Shown here: piece after piece, positions 1 to 7,471 of the stretch
How positions within the stretch are numbered: the stretch's first letter is position 1
Layout of the letters: every line of letters starts with the position of its first letter
Source: UPXZ01 sp964345395
Lineage (GTDB): Bacteria > Bacteroidota > Bacteroidia > Bacteroidales > Paludibacteraceae
Direction of reading: 5' to 3'
Length of the DNA: 20,145 nucleotides
NCBI GenBank assembly: GCA_964345395.1
Contig: CAYFRA010000032.1
Coordinates: 1-20,145, forward strand
Position numbers and translations under genes: made by a program
Notes under the pieces: generated by a model
The model's input: only the letters and a program-made list of their open reading frames with translations
Told to the model about the DNA's origin: nothing
Databases searched by the model: none

Positions 1-1121
1 TAAAAACCCTTTGAAAGTGGGATAAAAACAGTAGAAGAGGGATATCTGTTTTCTGCTATTAATGTTCCAGCAACTGAATATATTTTGATTTCAGCATTAT
101 CTAAAAGTTGTAGCAATAAACCATCTTTAACCGAAATGATTGAAAAAGTACTTTTTACAGCACTGCTATTTTCTATGTTGCTAATGATTTGATAATAATC
201 GCTGATGCGAATTTTATCGACATTGATACCTTTGGAGCTTGTTTCGTCTTTTGATATGCGTAATTTTAAAACACCAGGTTGATTAACAGCAAATTCATAC
301 TCTTTCCAAGTGCGTGTAATATTTTGTGAATGAGCCACGCGACTCCAGCTGACTCCCTCATCGTCTGATACAAAAAGAGCCAAGGCACCTCCACTGCTAT
401 CTTCTTCATAATTGCCAGCCCAAAACCGAACGTATCCGATTCCGTTATTTTTGCTCTCTTCCATTTGGATATAGCCAGCATCTCCTGTTGCTCCATCGGT
501 TAGTCGAATACGTGCAGCAGCTCGCTCCCATTTTTGATCTTTTCCTGTGTCACCCAATGTTGCCCCTTTAAACAACCAATTACCGGAATCACCTTCATAT
601 ATGCCACCAGCAAAAGTGAACTCACTGCTCGCTGGCGTATATGCTTTTTTCTTATCAAAATCTTCATAAAAATTCCAATGAGCGGCTTCGTTGTAGAGAG
701 CTTGCTGATCTGTAATCTGGAAATAGCTAATATCTTTTATGCCGGGTAAGCCAAAATATTCTTTGATTTTCCCTTTTACGATAGCTTGTTTACGCCAATA
801 TTCGGGATTTTCGATCAAATCACCGTAATTGTCTTTGGATTGAATGGGCATACATTTCTTTATATCCATCTCAGACGGATTGTCAGCAAGTAAATAAGAA
901 AGTGTACCATCAAAAGGAGGTGCTATTTCAAAGAAATATTTTCCATTGCTATAATCTCGCATCTCGCCTACGATATATCCTTGCACGAAAAACTCTTGTG
1001 AAGTGTTTTTCACTTTTATTGCCTCTGACACTGTATAAGGTTTGTTAGCAGTTCCATCACCAGCAAAGGCAACTGAGTAAATGATGGCAAAAAACACCAA
1101 GCTGAATATATATTTTTTCAT
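1..1121 (-). CDS. Secreted DUF6359-type protein with a beginning type IX sorting domain (3' end missing)
   Basis: Reading from ATG 1121 down to base 1, the frame is open for 373 codons and leaves the window, so the C-terminus is missing. Residues 1-20 are a classic signal peptide (MKKYIF, hydrophobic core, cut after AFA). The mature protein begins with GDGTANKPYTVSEAI followed by VQGYIVGE, the pattern of DUF6359, an OB-fold-like domain of secreted Bacteroidota proteins, at about residues 21-125. Residues about 140-305 look like a beta-rich jelly-roll module (FYEDFD, YVRFWAG, ALFVSDDEGVSWSRV, VDKIRISDY). From about 330 the text IKIYSVAGTLIAEN followed by IPLSKGF resembles the start of a type IX secretion C-terminal sorting domain. 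The protein is probably exported and surface-attached or released. No catalytic motif is visible and the function is unknown. Domain naming is from pattern recognition only. Confidence 0.85.
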   Translation of the reverse strand, partial: MKKYIFSLVFFAIIYSVAFAGDGTANKPYTVSEAIKVKNTSQEFFVQGYIVGEMRDYSNGKYFFEIAPPFDGTLSYLLADNPSEMDIKKCMPIQSKDNYGDLIENPEYWRKQAIVKGKIKEYFGLPGIKDISYFQITDQQALYNEAAHWNFYEDFDKKKAYTPASSEFTFAGGIYEGDSGNWLFKGATLGDTGKDQKWERAAARIRLTDGATGDAGYIQMEESKNNGIGYVRFWAGNYEEDSSGGALALFVSDDEGVSWSRVAHSQNITRTWKEYEFAVNQPGVLKLRISKDETSSKGINVDKIRISDYYQIISNIENSSAVKSTFSIISVKDGLLLQLLDNAEIKIYSVAGTLIAENRYPSSTVFIPLSKGF

Positions 1122-1176
1122 GTTGATATGATTGATTAATTAATTGTTTGGTTTTAATTAGATTGAAAAATGGAGA

Positions 1177-1258
1177 CAAAAATATAAAAATTAATTGAAT
1201 AAATATCTTTTCTAAATAGTTAAATACAAATATATTTTGCTCGTTTTTGTGCTTACAA
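1177..1258 (-). promoter_or_regulatory. Candidate promoter(s) of the secreted-protein gene
   Basis: On the minus strand TATTTTTG (1184-1177) and TATATTTG (1234-1227) both match the Bacteroidota -7 consensus TAnnTTTG. The second also has a TTG at 1258-1256, 21 bases upstream, which suits the -33 element. They would give leaders of roughly 50 and 100 bases. Which one is used cannot be told from sequence. Confidence 0.4.
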
Positions 1259-1386
1259 CTGGCTGATCAAGAATCTGATAATTATTTTCTATATTACTCC
1301 TATTTTTCTCTGTGAATTTTTTAAAAAATAATTCTTTACCAAAACTCAGATTTTCATGTTTAAACTGATTTTTAAATAACATTCTG

Positions 1387-1394
1387 TATCTTTG
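1387..1394 (+). promoter_or_regulatory. Promoter -7 element of lplA
   Basis: TATCTTTG followed by CAGG matches TAnnTTTG with the GC extension seen at other promoters in this window. Transcription would start near 1400. That leaves a leader of about 75 bases and puts the upstream GTG at 1409 almost at the transcript end. No clear TTG -33 element is present. Confidence 0.55.
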
Positions 1395-1474
1395 CAGGCA
1401 AAAATTGAGTGAACTCTTTTTTGCTCTTTTTTGTTATAATCATTTATTTTAGAACCATTAATATTTTTAATATT

Positions 1475-2467
1475 ATGATTTACATTGTAAACCAATCAAA
1501 CAAACCCGATTTTAATATAGCTTTGGAGGAGTATTGCTTCAAAAATCTAAAACAGCACGAAAATATTTTCATTTTATGGATCAATGAGCCCTCTATCATT
1601 ATTGGTAAACATCAAAATGCCATTGAGGAGATCAATGCAGAGTATGTGAAAGAGCACGGAATCAATGTTGTGAGGCGTATATCGGGTGGGGGTGCAGTCT
1701 ATCACGACCACAACAATCTGAATTACACCATCATTTCAAATGAAGAGAAAGGGGCAGATTTTGACTTTAAGACGTTTTCAAAACCTGTGATTGATACCCT
1801 GAATGAGTTGGGTGTTGATGCCGAGTTTTCTGGAAGAAATGATATTTTGATTGATGGAAAAAAGATTTGTGGCAATGCACAAGCTTATATCAAAGGGCGA
1901 ATAATGCACCATGGCTGCTTGCTATTTGATACCGATTTGAGCGTTTTATCAAAAGCATTGGAGACTCCTAAGGATGTGATAAAATCAAGCTCAACCAAAT
2001 CTGTGCGAAGTGCAGTAGATAATATATTGCCCAATCTGCCCGAAAAACTTACAGTAGAGCAATTCTCAGAGAAGATATTGGAGCATATGAAAATCAAGTT
2101 TCCCGAAATGACAGAGTATAAGCTGTCTGATAAAGAGTTGGAGGAGATCGAGTCGATTAGGGCTTCGAAATTTGGCTCTTGGGATTGGAACTGGGGGCAG
2201 TCGCCTAAGTTTGATATAGACCGTCACTCAAGATACAGTGCTGGAAAAATACAGGTTTTTGCCAATGTGAAAAATGCTGTTATCCAAGATATTAAATTTT
2301 ACGGAACATTTTTTGGGAACAACAGCAATTTGGATGAAGTGGAAACGCATCTGATTGGCACCAAATATAACTCGGATGATGTGCAAGCTCGTTTGGCACA
2401 AATCAGCTACAATGATTATTTTGCAGGCTTCAGTTTAGAAGAGTTGACAAAATCGATTGTTGATTAA
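1475..2467 (+). CDS. lplA: Lipoate--protein ligase
   Basis: This cytoplasmic enzyme activates lipoate with ATP to lipoyl-AMP and transfers it to a lysine on lipoyl domains, such as the E2 subunits of 2-oxoacid dehydrogenases and GcvH. The 330-residue product shows the family's marks: IALEEY near residue 15, RRISGGGAVYHD at 67-78 (lipoate-binding loop), and DGKKICGNAQ at 128-136 with the adenylate-contacting lysine. A C-terminal accessory region follows, with GSWDWNWGQSPKFD. The frame could be extended to GTG 1409, but the added 22 hydrophobic residues are not in the family and lie next to the promoter, so ATG 1475 is chosen. The gene is monocistronic and faces lnb across a shared terminator. 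No lipoate synthesis genes are in the window, so whether it serves scavenging alone is unknown. Confidence 0.93.
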   Translation: MIYIVNQSNKPDFNIALEEYCFKNLKQHENIFILWINEPSIIIGKHQNAIEEINAEYVKEHGINVVRRISGGGAVYHDHNNLNYTIISNEEKGADFDFKTFSKPVIDTLNELGVDAEFSGRNDILIDGKKICGNAQAYIKGRIMHHGCLLFDTDLSVLSKALETPKDVIKSSSTKSVRSAVDNILPNLPEKLTVEQFSEKILEHMKIKFPEMTEYKLSDKELEEIESIRASKFGSWDWNWGQSPKFDIDRHSRYSAGKIQVFANVKNAVIQDIKFYGTFFGNNSNLDEVETHLIGTKYNSDDVQARLAQISYNDYFAGFSLEELTKSIVD

Positions 2468-2493
2468 ACATTTATGATGTGAAAATAAAATAC

Positions 2494-2530
2494 AGGTCAA
2501 AATAGTTGTTTCTATTTTGACCTTTTTATA
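2494..2530. terminator. Bidirectional terminator between lplA and lnb
   Basis: A perfect 12-bp stem (AGGTCAAAATAG at 2494-2505, matching arm 2512-2523) with a TTGTTT loop is followed on the plus strand by TTTTTATA. On the minus strand it is followed by an AT-rich stretch. The TAG stop codon of lnb (2514-2512) lies inside the stem. It ends lplA and probably lnb as well. Confidence 0.85.
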
Positions 2531-3693
2531 TTGGATAATAGTCGAATAATCAGAAGTGAAATAACTGGGATAAATGCGATGTTTGCACTCTGCACTTTCA
2601 GCAGCAAAAGAATCAGAGCAAGCAGCAAGCATACGAATATGGCTATCTGCAACCACATAATCCAAGCTGTTTTTTGTTTTTTCCAAATAGAGAAGCTTAG
2701 AATTAAAAAGAGAGGATTCATCCAGAGTAAATTGATATTTGAATTGACTAAAGGGTGGATGGAAAAAAACATCAGATAAAAGATTATCACGCCACCGATG
2801 CCCACAACCAAGTATAGCATTGAGTCGAATAGTGTGAAGCGTCTTTTTTTTATCAGTTCAAAAATTGTAATAATCACTCCGATAATTAACAAAATAGCTG
2901 CAACAAGCAGGGGCTTCAACAAGTCGGCTATGTTTGATTTTTCTTGCTCAAGTTTTTCTACCAAAAAATGACTTTCAGATATGAGGCTGTCATCTGTAAG
3001 CCTACTCTCTATTTTTGCATCTTCCATTTGTAGTTGAAGGATTTCGGGTAAGAACATCGCTTCGTAGTTGCTTGCCAATTGGTCTGCCTTGCGTCCAAAA
3101 ACCAGGTCGATGCCAAACATCATCCAGCTATCTTTACCAGCATATTGTGCAACCCATTGACGGAATGATTTCTCTTCCATTTCGTTTGTTGTTTGGTAGT
3201 TGATGTGCCCGTCAAAAAGCTCAAAAATAAAATCTCTTGGGCGGGTTGAGCAGTTGTCATAGATGAAATTGTAGAGGTACTCTCTATTTTCAGGGAGGTT
3301 GTTTAGCATGATTCGATCAACAATCTGCTGCTTTCCTACTGAGTCTAAATTCAAAACTTGCTCTGTTACACTTGAGTTTCGTTGCTTGTAGCTTTCTAAA
3401 AAATAGTAAGTAGGATGAATACCTAAGAGGTAATAGGTTTCTCCTTTCACAAATTTGTAGTAGAAATTGGGTTTGTCAAAATCAAAAAGCCCCCAATTGG
3501 CTACAATATCTACATTTTGAGCTTCGTCAAAAATCCGAATCGCACTATGCCCAAATTTTTCGTAACCTGCAGGACCAGGTGAGCAAGTGAGTAAACTGAT
3601 TTGGGTGTTGTCGCTTATTTCAATATGTTGAGAAAAGAGTATCGAGGGAGCTAAGCAGATAAGACAGAGCAGTATGAGTTTTGGCTTAATCAT
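2512..3693 (-). CDS. lnb: Lnb-type lipoprotein N-acyltransferase (DUF4105 plus five-helix membrane domain)
   Basis: The 393-residue protein has a signal peptide (1-21), a periplasmic DUF4105 domain (about 30-230) and five membrane helices (about 261-281, 291-311, 322-338, 344-366, 370-387). The conserved GHSAIRI (His49) and YDNCSTRPRD (Cys148) are the likely catalytic His and Cys of a papain-like fold. From family knowledge, this architecture is that of Lnb, the Bacteroides enzyme that adds the third acyl chain to the N-terminal cysteine of lipoproteins, replacing Lnt. It would act at the periplasmic face of the inner membrane on diacylated lipoproteins. The assignment to Lnb, rather than another DUF4105 membrane protein, rests on the domain order and is inference. 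The gene is monocistronic, convergent with lplA, and has its own promoter near 3740. Confidence 0.8.
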   Translation of the reverse strand: MIKPKLILLCLICLAPSILFSQHIEISDNTQISLLTCSPGPAGYEKFGHSAIRIFDEAQNVDIVANWGLFDFDKPNFYYKFVKGETYYLLGIHPTYYFLESYKQRNSSVTEQVLNLDSVGKQQIVDRIMLNNLPENREYLYNFIYDNCSTRPRDFIFELFDGHINYQTTNEMEEKSFRQWVAQYAGKDSWMMFGIDLVFGRKADQLASNYEAMFLPEILQLQMEDAKIESRLTDDSLISESHFLVEKLEQEKSNIADLLKPLLVAAILLIIGVIITIFELIKKRRFTLFDSMLYLVVGIGGVIIFYLMFFSIHPLVNSNINLLWMNPLFLILSFSIWKKQKTAWIMWLQIAIFVCLLLALILLLLKVQSANIAFIPVISLLIIRLLSNIKRSK

Positions 3694-3737
3694 TTTATCA
3701 CTAAAAAATAATCAACAAAATAGTTTTTTTAAGTCTT

Positions 3738-3745
3738 CAAAGATA
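3738..3745 (-). promoter_or_regulatory. Promoter -7 element of lnb
   Basis: TATCTTTG on the minus strand (3745-3738) matches TAnnTTTG and lies about 45 bases before the lnb ATG. No clear TTG -33 element sits at the right distance. Confidence 0.5.
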
Positions 3746-3883
3746 ATGAAATATATGGAAGTGTCAGCAGGCTTAATTAAAAAACTTTTGAAAATCGTTA
3801 TCGAAAATTAGGCTATAATGAACCAAAATATATTTAGTTGGTTGATTTTGAGGTTTAATCTTGTTAAATAATTGATGCTAAAA

Positions 3884-3913
3884 TTGCTAACTCTTATTAT
3901 TTTTATAAATTTG
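3884..3913 (+). promoter_or_regulatory. Promoter of the Crp/Fnr-family regulator gene
   Basis: TTG at 3884-3886 and TAAATTTG at 3906-3913 are 19 bases apart, the spacing expected for the -33 and -7 elements of Bacteroidota. Transcription would start near 3920, about 35 bases before the ATG. Confidence 0.6.
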
Positions 3914-3927
3914 TGTTCTAAAACATA
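3912..3927. promoter_or_regulatory. Possible dyad operator at the start of the Crp-family gene
   Basis: TGTGTT, four bases (CTAA), then AACATA form a 16-base inverted repeat with five of six arm positions paired. It overlaps the -7 box and the predicted transcription start. The size and symmetry suit a Crp/Fnr dimer site, so autorepression is plausible, but nothing else supports this. Confidence 0.3.
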
Positions 3928-3953
3928 TTTTTTAAACATAAATTCATTATTCG

Positions 3954-4655
3954 ATGGCAAAGAAACTTCATATTGACAAACTGCAATTAGAAGAGATCAT
4001 AACATTTTGGGATGTGCTCACTGCCGACGAACGTAACTATATACGCAATATCTATGTTGTGAAGCAATATAGAAAAAATGAAATTATCCAGAAGGAGGGT
4101 GAAAAACCATCCGATTTGATGATTGTTGCATCAGGGATTGTGAAAGTATATAAAACAGGAAGTAATGATCGTCAGCAAATTGTTCGCATCTTGAAAACGG
4201 GTGAACATTTTGGTTTTCGAGCTATCATTGCCAATCAAACGAACAACACTTCGGTTATTGCATTTGAAAATGCCATTATTGTTTCGATAGATTCGGCCAG
4301 TTTTATTTCCATCCTAAAAAACAACAACGCTTTTTGCTACCGCTTTTTAGAAGAGTTAGCTTATGATTTAGCTGAGTCAGATAGACGTGCTTTAAGTTTG
4401 ACACAAAAACATATCAGGGGAAGATTGGCAGAAGCTTTGATTACGCTAAAAGACAATTATGGTTTAGAGGCCGATGGTGCAACTATCAATATCTATCTAT
4501 CACGGGAAGATTTGGCTAATTATTCTAATATGACCACCTCAAACGCAATACGAACTTTGGCCAGTTTTGTTCAAGATAAAATGGTAACTGTGGATGGTCG
4601 GAAAATTAAAATTATCGACTATGATGAGTTGAAAAGAACAAGTAGGTTAGGATAG
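3954..4655 (+). CDS. Crp/Fnr-family transcriptional regulator
   Basis: This 233-residue protein has a cyclic-nucleotide-binding-like beta barrel (about 20-120, with KNEIIQKEGEKPSDLMIVASG), a long dimer helix (about 127-165) and a winged helix-turn-helix (about 166-228, with LSREDLANYSN and SNAIRTLASF). It binds DNA as a dimer in the cytoplasm. There is a single cysteine (Cys128), so it is not an iron-sulfur Fnr. The ligand cannot be read from sequence, and the barrel lacks the clear cAMP signature of E. coli Crp. It starts at ATG 3954. The next gene begins 67 bases after its stop with only a weak promoter-like TATATTTT between, so the two may be co-transcribed. The similarity to the family is certain; the target genes are unknown. 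Confidence 0.9.
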   Translation: MAKKLHIDKLQLEEIITFWDVLTADERNYIRNIYVVKQYRKNEIIQKEGEKPSDLMIVASGIVKVYKTGSNDRQQIVRILKTGEHFGFRAIIANQTNNTSVIAFENAIIVSIDSASFISILKNNNAFCYRFLEELAYDLAESDRRALSLTQKHIRGRLAEALITLKDNYGLEADGATINIYLSREDLANYSNMTTSNAIRTLASFVQDKMVTVDGRKIKIIDYDELKRTSRLG

Positions 4656-4722
4656 CATTTTACTGAAACTTCATTTCTTAAAAACTACTTCTATATTTTT
4701 ATACACAATTATACAGAATAAA

Positions 4723-6930
4723 ATGACCGCAAGCGAAATACATAATTCATACAAACAGATTCTCAATTTGCTTGTAAATTGGAATTTGAATGAAGCATTT
4801 CATAAAACCGAAACCTTAGTTCGACTACTCAATATACAGTCTTATACGCAGAGCTTTGAGCATATAACAAGCACCTACAAATACCTTCTACACTACTTTA
4901 TGAAAGGTGTGACTGACCCTGAAAGAAATTTTGTATTGAGCAAAATTGTAAACAATACATTTGTGTTGGTTTCACAGGTGAGGGATGAGTTGCTGACCAT
5001 CAATTCAAATAATTTTGAATTTACGCAAAAAAGATTTTTCCCTCATCGTAGCGTTATGCCCTTTGCTGAATTGCAACAAAAGATAGAAAGGAAAGAGCTA
5101 CTGGCTGAGCTGCATGAAGATCATCCACAATTTGAAAATTTGAAACAAAATATACAGCATGACTTTGAAGCTGCTTCACAGTATCTGTTCTATTATGTGT
5201 GGTTGAGTTCCAATTTTGATTCGCCAGAAATGAAGAATTTGATTTTGCAGATATTGAGTGATGATGGAGCAGAATCCTCCCTGAAAGCTTTGCTTATATC
5301 GGCTTTGACGTTGAATGTGTGGCGTACTTTTGACGAAAATCGAATTATGATGCTTTTTGATGCACTTGATTCGGATGATGTGGAGGTAAGACAGCGCGCC
5401 TTTGTAGGCTTGGCATTTATACTCACAAAATACAATAGGTTTCTATCTTTCTTTCCAAATATTCGCAATCGCTTGGTTGTATTTATGGACAGAAAATCTT
5501 CGTTTGAAAGTTTCAAAGGTGTATTTCTACAAATCATAGCAACAAACGAAACAGACGAAATCACTAAAAAAATGCAAGAGGAGATTTTTCCTGAATTGAT
5601 GAAGTTGCGACCGCTGATTGATGAGGGGCTGAATGATGACAAAAAAATAGGTTTCGATGAGTGGGGTGAGATCAACCCTGATTGGCAAGAGATGATTGAA
5701 AATAGCGATGTAGCAGATATTTTGCAAGAGTTTGCTGAGCTTGAAATGGGAGGTGCAGATGTCTATATGAGTACATTTTCGATGCTCAAATCGTTTCCTT
5801 TTTTCAACGAATTTTCCAATTGGTTTTTGCCTTTTGACACATTAAATTCAAATGTATCAGATCTGTTTTCCGATGGTGACAAATCTTTGATATCTACTTT
5901 TGTTCAATCTAATGCGATGTGCAATTCCGACAGATACTCATTCTGTTTGAGTGTTTTGCAGATGCCAGAGTCGCAGCGTGGTATGATGATGGGCTCATTT
6001 GGTGATGCAGCCGAACAGATAGAAGAAGCCAATAAGGATATGGCAATGCTTGAGCCAAATAAAAAAGAAGAAATAGTCTCTAAGCACTATATTCAAGATT
6101 TATTTCGCTTCTTTAAACTCAATAATCGGGCTCATGATTTCACAAATCCATTTAAAACCTCTTTGATTATTCATAAAACCCATCTTTTCAATCTTTTGGC
6201 TGCCGAAGGTGATATCAAGCGAATTGTGGCGGAGTTCTATTTCTCTAAAAAGCTATATACACAAGCTATTGAGCTGTATGAAGAGTTGGAGGGTGATGGT
6301 GAAGCGAGTGCAGAAATTTATCAAAAGCTCGGTTATGCTTATCAGCAAAATTCGCAAATAGAAAAAGCGTTGCACGCTTACAAACGCTCTGATTTGATTA
6401 AACCCGATGATTTTTGGACTAATCGAAAAATTGCATTTTGCTACCGCTTGCTCAACGATGCAGAAAATGCCCTGCTCGCTTATCGACATGCTGATTATAT
6501 CAAACCCGGTAATTTGTCGGTTCGATTGCAAATTGTAAATATGTTGGTTGAGTTGGAAAGATTCGAGGAGGCTTTGGCAGAACTGGATATACTAAACAAT
6601 GAAAACAGGGATAATCCTAAGCTTCTGCGAGCAACAGTAAAAACTGCATATGCAGCAAAAGATATCGCAAAAGCGGCCTATTTTTCTTCTGTTTTGGTAG
6701 ATAGTGGTGACGTTGGAGCTGAAGATTATATCCTTGCTGGTTTGATAGATTGGAATTTGAATAAAAACAGTGCTGCTATCGAGCATTTCAAATTTGCTTT
6801 GAAGCATTTGAATGGTGACACCCATAAATTTTCTCAATTATATCACTCATTCAAAGAAATTGCAATTAAGAATGGCATTGATGTCGTTGAGTTGCAGTTA
6901 ATTGCAGATGGTTTGTCGTCTGAATTTTGA
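4723..6930 (+). CDS. Uncharacterised protein with HEAT-like and TPR repeats
   Basis: The 735-residue protein has no signal peptide and no membrane segment, so it is probably cytoplasmic. The N-terminal two thirds is helical. Residues about 205-240 (MLFDALDSDDVEVRQRAFVG) look like a HEAT repeat, and 300-345 is rich in acidic residues. From about 500 to 695 there are at least four tetratricopeptide repeats, for example QAIELYEELE, YQKLGYAYQQNSQIEKALHA, ENALLAYRHADYIKPGN and RFEEALAELDIL. Such repeats bind proteins, which suggests a scaffold or adaptor. No catalytic motif is visible and I do not recognise the family by name. The protein follows the Crp-type regulator in the same direction, and recX follows after 76 bases with its own promoter, so any link with the regulator is only by position. 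Confidence 0.85.
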   Translation: MTASEIHNSYKQILNLLVNWNLNEAFHKTETLVRLLNIQSYTQSFEHITSTYKYLLHYFMKGVTDPERNFVLSKIVNNTFVLVSQVRDELLTINSNNFEFTQKRFFPHRSVMPFAELQQKIERKELLAELHEDHPQFENLKQNIQHDFEAASQYLFYYVWLSSNFDSPEMKNLILQILSDDGAESSLKALLISALTLNVWRTFDENRIMMLFDALDSDDVEVRQRAFVGLAFILTKYNRFLSFFPNIRNRLVVFMDRKSSFESFKGVFLQIIATNETDEITKKMQEEIFPELMKLRPLIDEGLNDDKKIGFDEWGEINPDWQEMIENSDVADILQEFAELEMGGADVYMSTFSMLKSFPFFNEFSNWFLPFDTLNSNVSDLFSDGDKSLISTFVQSNAMCNSDRYSFCLSVLQMPESQRGMMMGSFGDAAEQIEEANKDMAMLEPNKKEEIVSKHYIQDLFRFFKLNNRAHDFTNPFKTSLIIHKTHLFNLLAAEGDIKRIVAEFYFSKKLYTQAIELYEELEGDGEASAEIYQKLGYAYQQNSQIEKALHAYKRSDLIKPDDFWTNRKIAFCYRLLNDAENALLAYRHADYIKPGNLSVRLQIVNMLVELERFEEALAELDILNNENRDNPKLLRATVKTAYAAKDIAKAAYFSSVLVDSGDVGAEDYILAGLIDWNLNKNSAAIEHFKFALKHLNGDTHKFSQLYHSFKEIAIKNGIDVVELQLIADGLSSEF

Positions 6931-6946
6931 AAACACCCAATTTGAG

Positions 6947-6979
6947 TTGTGTGATAAAGCAATAAATAGCGTATATTTG
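6947..6979 (+). promoter_or_regulatory. Promoter of recX
   Basis: TATATTTG at 6972-6979, followed by CAGG, matches the -7 consensus. A TTG at 6947-6949, 22 bases upstream, could be the -33 element. The leader would be about 20 bases. Confidence 0.55.
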
Positions 6980-7006
6980 CAGGCGAAATAAAAGTAATAA
7001 TTGGAT

Positions 7007-7471
7007 ATGAAAAAGGAATATTCTTTCGATGAATTATTAGCTAAAGCAGCCTCATATTGTGCTATTTCCGAACATAGTATTTCGGAGGTAGATGCCAAAC
7101 TGCAAAGATGGGAGGTGGATAGTGAACTTCGTGAAAAAATTATCGAGCGATTGATAGAAGATGATTTTATCAATGAGAAGAGATATAGTAAAGCTTTTGT
7201 GCATGACAAGTTTAGACTGAACAAGTGGGGAAAAATTAAAATTTCGATGGCACTTGTAGCAAAGGGCTTACCCAAAGAGATAATCAATGAAGCTTTAGAA
7301 GATATTGATGAAGGAGAGTATAACGAGCTGTTGGCTGCGATTTTGAAATCGAAGCTTAAAACGATAAAATACAACTACGAATACGAACGACAAGGAAAAC
7401 TGTTTCGATATGCCCAAGGGCGTGGATTTGAATCAGATGCGATAAGCAATGCCTTGCGTCACTTGTTATAG
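7007..7471 (+). CDS. recX: Regulatory protein RecX
   Basis: RecX binds RecA filaments and modulates, usually limits, recombinase and coprotease activity. The 154-residue product is all helical, with the repeated three-helix modules of the family: AASYCAISEHSISEVDAKLQRW, then IERLIEDDFINEKRYSKAFVHDK, which is the typical RecX core (D-x-x-FINExRYAxxFV). After it come KWGKIKISMALVAKGLPKEII and, at the end, YAQGRGFESDAISNALRHLL. The frame can be extended two codons to a TTG at 7001, but ATG 7007 is preferred. recA is not nearby. Its last 13 bases overlap the end of the convergent methyltransferase gene, and no terminator is visible. Confidence 0.9.
   Translation: MKKEYSFDELLAKAASYCAISEHSISEVDAKLQRWEVDSELREKIIERLIEDDFINEKRYSKAFVHDKFRLNKWGKIKISMALVAKGLPKEIINEALEDIDEGEYNELLAAILKSKLKTIKYNYEYERQGKLFRYAQGRGFESDAISNALRHLL

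Larger units (their letters stand above)
1122..1474. other. Intergenic region between two divergent genes
   Basis: This 353-base AT-rich gap separates the secreted-protein gene (minus) from lplA (plus). It holds candidate promoters in both directions, listed separately. I see no RNA gene, no convincing small frame and no strong hairpin in it. A GTG-started extension of the lplA frame enters at 1409, but it is probably untranslated leader. Confidence 0.6.

Noticed and set aside
1409..1474. N-terminal extension of lplA from a GTG
   Set aside because: It begins about ten bases after the predicted transcription start, is hydrophobic and AT-rich, and the family starts at the internal methionine.
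3954..4655. Oxygen-sensing Fnr
   Set aside because: Only one cysteine is present, so no [4Fe-4S] cluster can be held in the known way.
5193..5675. 160-codon frame opposite the TPR gene
   Set aside because: Low-complexity Ser-rich translation of the reverse strand of a clear coding gene.
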